Shown here in pieces: positions 1 to 7,060 of a stretch of 64,000 bases of DNA. Every line of letters starts with the position of its first letter. Positions within the stretch are counted from its first letter, which is position 1. The notes beneath the pieces were generated by a model. The model was not told the DNA's origin. It was given only the letters and a program-made list of their open reading frames with translations, and did no database searches. Both the position numbers and the translations under genes were made by a program. Where the stretch lies: NCBI RefSeq assembly GCF_019050325.1, contig NZ_VOMB01000010.1, positions 1 through 64,000 of the forward strand. Direction: 5' to 3'. The stretch is from [Mycobacterium] fortunisiensis (GTDB lineage: Bacteria; Actinomycetota; Actinomycetes; Mycobacteriales; Mycobacteriaceae).

Positions 1-86
1 CCGATACCGGAGGCCCTCACCTGTTCACCGGCGCCACGCCGTTCACAACCTCCCCGAGAGTTACAGCTAGCCAGGCCGGACATTCT

Positions 87-506
87 CTAGTCGCAACTGC
101 CGCAAACGCCCGTCAGTGAAAGCTCCATACCGCAGTCGCACAGGGCCGCTTTGCGTCGGACATCGCGGGAGCGTTCACTTCCCACCCGAGCCTGGTTGAC
201 CGGATGCAGGACGTACCACGTTCCCTTTCGAGAGCTGGGCCCGCGGCCCACCGCATTGGGGGCGATGTGGAGGGCCTCCGCTTCGGAGTCGAATCCGTTC
301 GTAGCCCCGTACTCGATGTGTAGGTCACGACCGCCGGCGCATCGTGTGGCAACGACATACGACTTGCCAACGTGGTGAACGACGCGATACCCGCTGATGC
401 CGACGGCATTGGTCATGTCGCGGATGAAGGCGTGATTCTCAACCGGTATCCGTGCCTCCGACAATGCCGCGATGAGAGAGTCTGACGACTGATCTGATCT
501 GTTCAT
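87..506 (-). CDS. small zinc-ribbon protein, last gene of TAC-like operon
   Basis: This 139-aa protein has no family I recognise. Its last 20 residues carry two CxxC-like pairs (CDCG and CGSC), which suggests a C-terminal zinc ribbon; the rest is a small alpha/beta-looking region with no membrane segment. I chose the ATG at 506 rather than an upstream start at 554 because it overlaps the stop of the preceding chaperone-like gene as ATGA, the usual sign of translational coupling. It is therefore the fourth gene of the toxin/antitoxin/chaperone operon. Its role is unknown; an accessory to the chaperone or to nucleic-acid binding is only a guess. Bases 1-86 downstream hold nothing I can assign. 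Confidence 0.6.
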   Translation of the reverse strand: MNRSDQSSDSLIAALSEARIPVENHAFIRDMTNAVGISGYRVVHHVGKSYVVATRCAGGRDLHIEYGATNGFDSEAEALHIAPNAVGRGPSSRKGTWYVLHPVNQARVGSERSRDVRRKAALCDCGMELSLTGVCGSCD

Positions 507-1510
507 GGTTCCCGGTCCTCTCCAAACGTGGTTGTGGCCTGCACCTGTTCCCAACAGGCGCGAACGTGCTCTGCGGCCACCAGCAACGGCGTCGAATCGT
601 CACTGCCGTCCGGTCCGGTGTCGCCGTCGCTGTTCACCGCGTTGCGCGACGTTTCTATTGAAGCTCCGAGAAGATCGACTGCTTGACTCAACACCTTGAA
701 GGCATCTTCCATTGCGATTTGCGCTACTGCATCGTCGATTTCGGCCAAGGCGGCGTCGGTGGCCGCATCCCCGTCGGTTGACCGCAAAGCTTCCACGGAT
801 TGGCGTACCGCGGACTCTCCGTATTCACGCACCATCCAGGCCACTGTTACTTCCTGGGGAGGCGGGAGCGCTGCCAGCGCGTCGAGCAGTTCGTCAAGCT
901 CGGGCGTCTGTCCCTCTCCGCCGAAACGCGACACAAGCCCCGACTCCTCGTCGACGAAAAACTCGGCAATCTCCTCTTCCCCGTTGTCGCTGGTTCTTGT
1001 TGCGATGCCGTGCATCAAGAACTCTGAGGGCTTCTCCTCGACGATGGGCTCGTCCTCGACGGTGAGTGTGAGATCTCCGGCGTGAAGCAACGGCAACGGC
1101 GACGCCGGTATCGACATCTGGGCGGCGAGCGAAGCTATTGCCGACCTGACGTAGGGGTACACAGCCAGGGCACCGACTTGCTCGGTGAATTCTTGTACGA
1201 TCTCGGGCTTGCCGCGCGAAACTGGTGTCGGCAGAAAGAAGATGGCCTCTCCCTCGACCACGAAAGATCCATAGGCGTTGCAGGTTTCGATTCGACATCG
1301 CACACCGAGTTGTTCATCTTCCAATCGCGTGCAGAGATTCACCGCGGCCTCATCGTCAGGAGTGTCTGGTGCATGCAACTCCTCGGGCCGTGAGTCCAAT
1401 GCACGAAGGTCGGCCGTCGCATTGCGATTGCCGATGAGTTCATGGATGACAACCTGCCGAAGTTCTGCGACCTTGATGAGCTCTGCGGCCGTTTCGATCT
1501 CGTCAGCCAT
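503..1510 (-). CDS. SecB-like chaperone with long C-terminal extension
   Basis: The 335-aa product begins with a SecB-like domain, about residues 12-150. The best landmark is around residues 109-145, where an aromatic/proline stretch (VYPYVRSAIASL, then a hydrophobic LPLL end) resembles the conserved SecB segment with its pattern LFPYARE...L..P. In M. tuberculosis a SecB-like protein (Rv1957) follows HigB1-HigA1 and protects the antitoxin; the gene order here is the same. The remaining ~185 residues are acidic and helical and are absent from ordinary SecB (about 155-180 aa), so this is an enlarged or fused form. The start overlaps the antitoxin gene by 8 bp. The SecB assignment rests on pattern recognition only. 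Confidence 0.62.
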   Translation of the reverse strand: MADEIETAAELIKVAELRQVVIHELIGNRNATADLRALDSRPEELHAPDTPDDEAAVNLCTRLEDEQLGVRCRIETCNAYGSFVVEGEAIFFLPTPVSRGKPEIVQEFTEQVGALAVYPYVRSAIASLAAQMSIPASPLPLLHAGDLTLTVEDEPIVEEKPSEFLMHGIATRTSDNGEEEIAEFFVDEESGLVSRFGGEGQTPELDELLDALAALPPPQEVTVAWMVREYGESAVRQSVEALRSTDGDAATDAALAEIDDAVAQIAMEDAFKVLSQAVDLLGASIETSRNAVNSDGDTGPDGSDDSTPLLVAAEHVRACWEQVQATTTFGEDREP

Positions 1511-1916
1511 TGCGGGTCTTCACACGAGAACGCTTCGGCACGCGCGCCACGTAACGCTTCTCGGTGACCGCCGGTTGCGTCGGCGACGCCGGGCGGCGGC
1601 GTGATTCACGTGGCAGTTCAGGCAGGCCCGGTTTCAGTGGTGTCGCTGAGATTCGCGCTTCATAACCGAGGGCACACAGGTAGCGGGCCACGGCCGCGAT
1701 CTTCATATTGCCGTCACCGTTGAGAACCTGTGACACGCGTCCCTGCGTGACGTCGAGCTTCTCGGCGAGAGCTTTCTGGTCCAGGGCCGAGGCGTCGAGT
1801 GCCTCGTGCAGAAGTCTCATCGTCTGGCTCGCCAGGGCGGCAGCGGCCAGCCCTTGCGCACCGGCGTCGGTGGCCTGCTCCTCATCGATCAACGTCGGAT
1901 CGGGCTGATCGGTCAT
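1503..1916 (-). CDS. higA: HigA-type antitoxin, XRE-family HTH with C-terminal tail
   Basis: The 137-aa protein has a Cro/CI-type helix-turn-helix at about residues 45-80 (QKALAEKLDVTQGRVSQVLNG). It should bind the operon's operator and neutralise the toxin encoded just upstream. A basic, proline-rich tail of ~45 residues follows the HTH; in chaperone-controlled HigA proteins a C-terminal chaperone-addiction segment lies at this place, so the tail is a candidate for that role. The gene overlaps the toxin gene by 35 bp and the chaperone-like gene by 8 bp. Toxin-first order is typical of higBA. Function as antitoxin is inferred from motif and context. Confidence 0.75.
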   Translation of the reverse strand: MTDQPDPTLIDEEQATDAGAQGLAAAALASQTMRLLHEALDASALDQKALAEKLDVTQGRVSQVLNGDGNMKIAAVARYLCALGYEARISATPLKPGLPELPRESRRRPASPTQPAVTEKRYVARVPKRSRVKTRNG

Positions 1917-2406
1917 GGCCTAGGTCCTCCTCTCTGACTCTCTGCGATTCCGCGAGGTCGTGCTGTGGGGTTTTCTGGCCCACCTTCGTGAATGCGTGGC
2001 CCAACCGGATCAAGCGGTCAAAGTTGGGGATCTGCCAGAATTCGCTGTCGGGTGCATCGGCCTCAGCGTGACGTTGGATCGGTAGCTTCGGTGTGTAGCC
2101 GCCGCTACCGTCGGTGTCGAAGAACGTGAGGCGCTTATCGCCGTGGCGGAACTCCCAAACGCCCTCGTCGAGGGCTTTGACAGCATCCCGGTAGACCGGC
2201 TCGCCAGTATTTGCCCAGTGTCTTAATGCGTTGAGAAACCAGTGGTAATCATCGATCTGCTCGTCTGACGGTTCGGCCCGTCCCGTGCGGTCCCAGGCTC
2301 CCTTTTTCAAGGCGTCCAGGAACAGCCCAGCAGGTGACCGGCCGTCCGAACAGACTGCGCAGTCCACTTGGTGAATCTGTCCTTTCACGATTGCCCGCCT
2401 GTCCAT
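1882..2406 (-). CDS. higB: HigB/Gp49-type RelE-superfamily toxin
   Basis: The 174-aa product matches the phage-derived Gp49-like (DUF891) HigB pattern. A segment near residues 80-100 (LDEGVWEFRHGDKRLTFF) is followed by the C-terminal strand-helix IRLGHAFTKVGQKTP and the helix with HDLAESQRVREE. Proteins of this family are usually ribosome-dependent mRNA interferases. I prefer the ATG at 2406 because a GGAGG sits just upstream at 2410-2414; a TTG at 2418 is an alternative. At about 174 aa it is longer than typical HigB (about 100-125 aa), with extra residues at the N-terminus and after the core. Its 3' end overlaps the antitoxin gene by 35 bp. Confidence 0.72.
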   Translation of the reverse strand: MDRRAIVKGQIHQVDCAVCSDGRSPAGLFLDALKKGAWDRTGRAEPSDEQIDDYHWFLNALRHWANTGEPVYRDAVKALDEGVWEFRHGDKRLTFFDTDGSGGYTPKLPIQRHAEADAPDSEFWQIPNFDRLIRLGHAFTKVGQKTPQHDLAESQRVREEDLGHDRSARSDVDR

Positions 2407-2409
2407 TAC

Positions 2410-2436
2410 CCTCCTCAAGTTTAGTAAATGCTAAAC
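2410..2436 (-). promoter_or_regulatory. RBS and inverted-repeat operator of the TAC-like operon
   Basis: A perfect dyad GTTTAG-N6-CTAAAC lies at 2419-2436, directly upstream of the toxin gene, with a GGAGG ribosome-binding site at 2410-2414. Antitoxins of this type repress their own operon through such dyads, so this is the likely HigA operator. Confidence 0.55.
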
Positions 2437-2601
2437 CGAATGCGCAAGCTCTCGGGGGGATGGTGGCATTCGCGACCGACAGCGGTGCGCCGACGGATCG
2501 GTGCTCAGCGGCAACTCGAGAGCTTGTCGGTGGCCTCTGCCATTCTGTCCGGCTGGCCTGAGCCCGGGGCAGCGCAACCGAGGATGAAAGGCAGGAAAAC
2601 A

Positions 2602-2994
2602 ATGATCCGCGATTCTCGGGACGGCCGCATCTACGCGGCCGAGTTAGACGACGACCTGTTCGATCGGATCGCCCTCGCCCTTGAGGGCGTCGACGTGATC
2701 GAGACGCTCAGCATCAAGCGGCCCAACTGGATCTCCGCGTTCGACCGCACCGGCGTGTGGGTGGAGACCGAACGGTCACGGGCCCGCGGCTCCGGCGCCC
2801 AACGCGTACCGGCGTGGATGTTCGACGTGGCCTGGAAGCAATTGTGCAAGAACGGAAGTCTGAGCCAGATCGAGCTGCTCAACGACCTCAACGTCAAGCG
2901 TTCGGCGTTCGTCTGCGCGCTGCTCGCGCAGCTGCCCGATGTGGTGGTTGTGCAGAACCGCCCGACGGTGCTCGAGAGGATCACGCCGGCATGA
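2602..2994 (+). CDS. conserved hypothetical protein
   Basis: This is a 130-aa soluble protein that I do not recognise. It reads like a real gene in codon pattern and has a purine-rich AGGCAGGAAAAC just before the ATG at 2602. The reading frame is open upstream to 2428, but that part would cross the operator region of the divergent toxin operon, so the shorter start is preferred. The C-terminal half (about residues 70-115) is helical and could be a small winged helix: a possible recognition region LNDLNVKRSAFVCALLAQ is followed by a beta-type ending. No partner can be named. Confidence 0.55.
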   Translation: MIRDSRDGRIYAAELDDDLFDRIALALEGVDVIETLSIKRPNWISAFDRTGVWVETERSRARGSGAQRVPAWMFDVAWKQLCKNGSLSQIELLNDLNVKRSAFVCALLAQLPDVVVVQNRPTVLERITPA

Positions 2995-3020
2995 ACCGGC
3001 CGACAACGAATCCGCAGTTA

Positions 3021-3050
3021 TTGCGGAGTCCGCAATTTCTGCGCTATAGT
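3021..3050 (+). promoter_or_regulatory. leaderless promoter with 15-bp palindrome over the -35
   Basis: TTGCGG at 3021-3026 and TATAGT at 3045-3050 are separated by 18 bp. The start codon at 3056 is only 5 nt after the -10 box, so the transcript should be leaderless. The -35 lies inside the perfect palindrome TTGCGGA-g-TCCGCAA (3021-3035), a likely repressor site. Confidence 0.6.
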
Positions 3051-3055
3051 CGGTC

Positions 3056-3442
3056 ATGTCCAAGTCGAACCCCTACGAACAGATTCGCAAGCATCTGGCC
3101 CACGCGGAGTCCGCCGAGAACGCCGCCGACGCCCTGCAACACCTGCGTCTCGTTCTGACCGACGTCGGCCGGCTTCTCGACGAGCAGCTGGCCCGGGCCG
3201 TCGTCGACGACGAAATGTCGCTTGCGGCAGCCGGAAAGAATGCCGGCCTCACCGAGAACGCGGTGGGTCCACGGCTGGCCAACACCGCCAGGCTGGCTCC
3301 CTACGCAACCGGGGGGAGCCGTGTCACCGCCGAAGACGTCAAGCGTGCCCGCAACGACAAGCACGCCCGCACCCCGCTGCCACCGGCAGCCTCACCCGAA
3401 CCGATGCGGTTCAAACCGCGCCGAAAATCAAAGCCCACCTAG
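3056..3442 (+). CDS. conserved hypothetical, first gene of VWA operon
   Basis: The 128-aa protein is helical and charged, without signal peptide or membrane segment. A region near residues 50-80 (DEMSLAAAGKNAGLTENAVGPRLANTARL) has the look of a helix-turn-helix, and the C-terminal ~30 residues are basic and proline-rich. It starts at ATG 3056 immediately after a -10 box, and the VWA gene follows 20 bp after its stop with a GAAAGGA ribosome-binding site, so the two are probably one transcript. A DNA-binding role, perhaps on the palindrome in its own promoter, is an inference. Confidence 0.6.
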   Translation: MSKSNPYEQIRKHLAHAESAENAADALQHLRLVLTDVGRLLDEQLARAVVDDEMSLAAAGKNAGLTENAVGPRLANTARLAPYATGGSRVTAEDVKRARNDKHARTPLPPAASPEPMRFKPRRKSKPT

Positions 3443-3462
3443 GAATTTCAGAAAGGACCATC

Positions 3463-4107
3463 ATGGCCAACACAAACCTCACCCACCTCGTGTTCCTGCT
3501 CGACCGGTCGGGATCGATGCAATCGATCAAGTCCGACGTCATCGGCGGCTTCGATGCCTTCCTCGCCGAGCAGCGGCAGGCCGACGGCCAGTGCGTCGTG
3601 ACCCTGGCGCAGTTCGACAACGAGTACGAGGTTGTCTACCAAGGAATCCCGCTGCAAGAGGTGTCGTCGTTGGAGCTGTCGCCCCGCGGCTCCACCGCGC
3701 TGCTGGACTCGATGGGCAAGCTCATCACCGACACCGCCACGCAGATCGATGCGTTGCCCGAGAACGAGAAGCCGGGCACGGTCGTCGTGGCCATCATGAC
3801 CGACGGTCACGAAAACGCGAGCCACGAGTGGGGTCGGCCGGCCATCAAAGCCCTTGTCGAGCAACAAACCAACGAGCACGGCTGGGAGTTCCTCTACATG
3901 GGTGCCGACCAGGACGCCGTGGAGGTCGGCTCGCAGCTGGGTGTCAAGGCCGAGCAGTCCGTCACGTACGGACGCGGGAAATCCCGCGAGGCCTGGGCCG
4001 CGGCGTCCGACAACGTCCGCCGCTACCGCGGCGCCAAGATCATGGACGCGGACGCCATCATGCCCGAGTTCAGCGACGCGCAACGCTCCGAGCTGGCCGA
4101 CGACTAG
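3463..4107 (+). CDS. von Willebrand factor type A (VWA) domain protein
   Basis: The 214-aa protein is essentially one VWA domain. The metal-ion-dependent adhesion site is visible: DRSGSM at residues 14-19, the threonine in RGSTALLDSMG, and TDGHENAS in the middle. Such cytoplasmic VWA proteins bind partner proteins through a divalent metal and often act with ATPases or in stress responses. It lacks a signal peptide. It lies between a small possible HTH protein and a membrane coiled-coil protein, all on the plus strand. The partner is not known. Confidence 0.85.
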   Translation: MANTNLTHLVFLLDRSGSMQSIKSDVIGGFDAFLAEQRQADGQCVVTLAQFDNEYEVVYQGIPLQEVSSLELSPRGSTALLDSMGKLITDTATQIDALPENEKPGTVVVAIMTDGHENASHEWGRPAIKALVEQQTNEHGWEFLYMGADQDAVEVGSQLGVKAEQSVTYGRGKSREAWAAASDNVRRYRGAKIMDADAIMPEFSDAQRSELADD

Positions 4108-4139
4108 CGGCGACGTCGCCCGAACCGAACTCCTCAGGC

Positions 4140-4913
4140 GTGGGCGGCCTGATCTTCTTCGTCATCCTGCTCATCGCCATGGTGCCGAAGCCGGTCTGGA
4201 TCGCCCTCGGCGGCGTCATCGCGATCGTTGTCGTGAGCTGGGCCGGCTACAAGCTCGTCGTCGTGCTGGAGGAACGCAGTTACGAGGCAGCGAAACGGGA
4301 CCGGGCCGAACAAGCGGCGCGGGCTGCAGAAGCCAAACGTCAACGCGAACAACGTATCCGCACCGCGAAACAGCGCCGTATCGACACGCTCGGCAAGCGC
4401 AACGCCGGACTCGTGGAAGCCGCCCTGAGTGACGTGAAACGGGTCGCCGCGTCAGAAGCGGCCCGCGCCGGATGGCTGGGAGACGTCGACTTCAGCGCGG
4501 ACATCAATGCGATCACGGCCAACTTCGAGAAGGCGTACGCACTGCGCGGGGTGACCGACAAGCTCTCGGCGCTGGACAAGCCCAGTGTCGAGGACCGCAA
4601 GATCCTCGCCGAGGCCAAGACCACCGCAGCCAACCTGGAACGCGCGGCGATCGAGCGGGTGGAGCTCATCGGCAAATGCGCCAAGGAAGCCCAACTGATC
4701 GACAAGTCATTGCGCACCGAACGCGAGGACGCCAAGGTGGCCGAGCAGCGCGCCGAACTGCACGCGAAGTTGAGCGCCATGCTGTACGGGATCGAGGCCA
4801 CCCCCGACACCACTCGCGCCGACTCGGCGGTGGACGCGGTGATGGCGCGGGTACAGGCCTACCGAGAGATCAAGAGCCAGATTCAGCGGGCCCGTGACGA
4901 CGGTGCCGCATAG
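4140..4913 (+). CDS. membrane-anchored coiled-coil protein
   Basis: The ~257-aa product has a hydrophobic N-terminus with two closely spaced membrane stretches (about residues 3-36, broken by MVPKPVW), then a long Ala/Arg/Glu-rich coiled coil (about residues 45-90) and more helices to the end. I chose GTG 4140; ATG 4179 is possible but would remove part of the first hydrophobic stretch. The open frame continues far upstream into the VWA gene only because of high GC. It follows the VWA gene by 32 bp. It may anchor the VWA protein at the membrane, which is inferred from adjacency only. Confidence 0.6.
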   Translation: MGGLIFFVILLIAMVPKPVWIALGGVIAIVVVSWAGYKLVVVLEERSYEAAKRDRAEQAARAAEAKRQREQRIRTAKQRRIDTLGKRNAGLVEAALSDVKRVAASEAARAGWLGDVDFSADINAITANFEKAYALRGVTDKLSALDKPSVEDRKILAEAKTTAANLERAAIERVELIGKCAKEAQLIDKSLRTEREDAKVAEQRAELHAKLSAMLYGIEATPDTTRADSAVDAVMARVQAYREIKSQIQRARDDGAA

Positions 4914-5012
4914 CCGCGTCGAGGATCCCGCCGGAACTGCCTCGGATCGCCGGGCCGATGTCGGTGCTCGGCCGTATCCTCTCCTCACACGAAACCGACC
5001 GGGGGTGAGCCC

Positions 5013-5960
5013 ATGACTGTGGTACCGCAGGCACGGCCGCCGCGCGGCGATCTCGTGTACGCGAAGCCCCGACCTGCGGTGACGGTCGCCATCGCCGTCG
5101 CAGAAACCGACCGTGGCTACCACTACGTCGCCTTCACGCAGCTCTGGTCCTGTTCCGCAGTGACGGCCGCGCCCAACGCAGAAGTTGCCGTGCTGGACGC
5201 CATCGATGCGGTCCGCGCTCGCTTTCGCGGGCCCGCGCGATTCCGGTTCGTGGTGAACGTGACCAGCGGCAGCCCGCTGTGGCGCTATGCCGGGCAGATC
5301 TCCGAGGCGGCACAGCACTGGTGGATCGAACGTCCCGATCACAAAGACCGATCGCTGGTCGAGGCCGCCGCCGCGCACGTGGCTGCCCTCACCGACACGG
5401 CCCCTCCGACGTCACCACCGGCGCCGGAGCTCGGACCGATCATCGTGGCCACCGACGGCTCAGTGCGGCGCAAATACGCCGGCTTCGGTTGGCTCGCCTC
5501 GTCGGGGGAGTACGGACTCGCCGGCTACCGGACCTCCTCCAAGCGCGTCGGGGCCCAGAAGGTGTTGGTGGCCGAGCTGCGGGCGATTCATGCCGCGGTG
5601 TGCGGGCTGCCCGGTCATCACGTGGTGGTGCTGTCCGACAGCAAACCTGCCGTCGCGATGGTCGACCGATGGAAGTGCGGCACAGCGGTGATGCCCGCCG
5701 GGTACCCGGTGGAGGAGTCCGGCGGGGAACACTGCCTCAACGCCGCCCGGCGTCGCATCTACCTCGAGCGTGACCGCATCGAGGTGCGGTGGGTGCCGGG
5801 GCATCGGGGTGAGCCCCTAAACGAGGGGGCTGACGCTTTGGCGCGGCTGGGCTCACGCTATCGCCGCGGGGACCTGGACCTCGACGACTCCGAGTACCAC
5901 CGCCGTGCGGCCGGGATCGCCCAGTCATTCGCGGCGGAGTTCCGTCGCTCCGGCACCTGA
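5013..5960 (+). CDS. RNase H-like protein with extra N-terminal domain
   Basis: The 315-aa protein has a C-terminal RNase HI domain (about residues 143-285). The four acidic catalytic positions are present: D in ATDGS (~147), E in VAELRAIH (~187), D in LSDSK (~208) and D in NEGADALARLG (~273). It should cleave the RNA strand of RNA-DNA hybrids. The first ~140 residues are an unknown alpha/beta domain ending in a proline-rich linker, which a housekeeping rnhA (about 150 aa) does not have. The gene stands alone with its own GGGGGTGAG ribosome-binding site. Confidence 0.78.
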   Translation: MTVVPQARPPRGDLVYAKPRPAVTVAIAVAETDRGYHYVAFTQLWSCSAVTAAPNAEVAVLDAIDAVRARFRGPARFRFVVNVTSGSPLWRYAGQISEAAQHWWIERPDHKDRSLVEAAAAHVAALTDTAPPTSPPAPELGPIIVATDGSVRRKYAGFGWLASSGEYGLAGYRTSSKRVGAQKVLVAELRAIHAAVCGLPGHHVVVLSDSKPAVAMVDRWKCGTAVMPAGYPVEESGGEHCLNAARRRIYLERDRIEVRWVPGHRGEPLNEGADALARLGSRYRRGDLDLDDSEYHRRAAGIAQSFAAEFRRSGT

Positions 5961-5974
5961 CGGCTCCTGGGAAG

Positions 5975-6457
5975 CTACTGCCGCTCGCTGCGCCGCGGCC
6001 GCCCGGTCTTGCGCGGCCACCCCGCGTGGAACTTCCGTACCGCTGCGGCGTCCCACACCGCGCCGCCGCGTAGCTCGGCCAGCGGGGCCGGAAATGTCGC
6101 CATCGAACGCAGTTGATGGACACGCTGGCGCGCCACGCCGAGTTCTTCGGCAATTTCGGCGGCCGACATCAGCTCCGGCATCGTCGGGGCCTCCGCGCGC
6201 ATCCTGTGCACCGATTCCCGCATGATCGAAACACCAACCGGCTCAGCATGAATCACGCTCTTCACTTCGACGGCCATCTTGTCGGCCGCCTCCAGCATGG
6301 GGAGGTGCCCGTCGGCATACACCGTGACATCGACACCCACACCGGGTCGGCGGGCGACGGTCCCGTCGAACGCCTCTACGTCATCGGCCCATTGGTCGAG
6401 GATGTCGTCGGGAGGACCAACCTCGAACGTATAGGTGATCGCCCAGTCGTCAGTCAT
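5975..6457 (-). CDS. HTH protein, possible HicB-like partner
   Basis: The 160-aa protein has an N-terminal alpha/beta half (residues 1-85) and a helix-turn-helix at about 93-135 (MSAAEIAEELGVARQRVHQL), followed by a short wing (GGAVWDAAAVRKF) and a basic tail. The HTH resembles excisionase/MerR-type DNA-binding domains. It follows the small HicA-like gene by 3 bp, so they are co-transcribed. An alpha/beta domain plus HTH is the HicB antitoxin layout, and that is why a TA role is raised, but I see no decisive HicB motif. Confidence 0.6.
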   Translation of the reverse strand: MTDDWAITYTFEVGPPDDILDQWADDVEAFDGTVARRPGVGVDVTVYADGHLPMLEAADKMAVEVKSVIHAEPVGVSIMRESVHRMRAEAPTMPELMSAAEIAEELGVARQRVHQLRSMATFPAPLAELRGGAVWDAAAVRKFHAGWPRKTGRPRRSERQ

Positions 6458-6460
6458 GGC

Positions 6461-6709
6461 TCAGCCTTCTTGTTGCGTTGCGCCCGTTGTTCTTTCTTGT
6501 TCGGTACGGGCCACGGAAGTCCCGCTTTCTTGACTTGCGGTGAGCATGTCCAGGCGCCGGCGGTATGGATTGCTCGGTGTTGCCGGATAGCGCGCGACGT
6601 AGTTGCCATGAAGGTCGAAGAATCGGCGGTAACCGTTCTTGTCGACCTCGATGGTCCAGCCCTGCGACTCCGCCCACTCGATGATGTCGCTTATGTTGTC
6701 ATCGCCCAT
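6461..6709 (-). CDS. HicA-like small protein
   Basis: The 82-aa product has a pattern like the dsRBD-fold HicA toxins: a helix (IIEWAESQGW), two strands (TIEVDKNGYRRFF and GNYVARYP) and a helix (NPYRRRLDMLTA). In true HicA a histidine in a GSHxxF context is catalytic; here the equivalent is GYRRFF, so RNase activity is doubtful. I took ATG 6709; a TTG at 6736 would add nine residues but lacks a ribosome-binding site. The HTH gene begins 3 bp downstream. It may be a TA-like pair or an unrelated small family. Confidence 0.5.
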   Translation of the reverse strand: MGDDNISDIIEWAESQGWTIEVDKNGYRRFFDLHGNYVARYPATPSNPYRRRLDMLTASQESGTSVARTEQERTTGATQQEG

Positions 6710-7052
6710 GATGACTTTTTTCTTGCTAGTTGTCAAGAATTATGTGCGGGGTGTGCGCACATGGGTCGCCTTGCTTCGAGGTTGCGACCGACAGCGCCGG
6801 CATACGGCGGGCTCGTGGCGCCCGGTCTCGCGGGCGGAAGTGGTTAGCCACACTCTGTGCGGCGGATGGCGGCCACTATGTGACTGTTGCAGAATTTGGC
6901 GGCTGAAGTCGGCCTGGTTGCGTGACTTGGAGGGTGGTTCTCGAGACACTTGGGTGTGGCTCGTGGGTATCGTCCAGTGGTTCGCGATCAGCAGTTCTTG
7001 TTGCCGCCCAACATTATTGACTGGTTGCCCGAAGATCACCTGGTCTGGTTTG

Positions 7053-7060
7053 TGATCGAG
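7053..7060. repeat. left copy of 8-bp target duplication
   Basis: TGATCGAG abuts the left end of the IS256-type element and is repeated exactly at its right end (8521-8528). The host transposase frame reads through when one copy is removed. Confidence 0.9.

Noticed and set aside
3222..4139. Upstream extension of the coiled-coil membrane protein frame
   Set aside because: It overlaps the VWA gene and the preceding gene, and its sequence is Pro/Arg-rich nonsense; the natural protein starts with the hydrophobic segment near 4140.
6731..6736. TTGACA as a -35 box or TTG start for the HicA-like gene
   Set aside because: The matching -10 would fall on the start codon region, and there is no ribosome-binding site; kept only as an alternative start.
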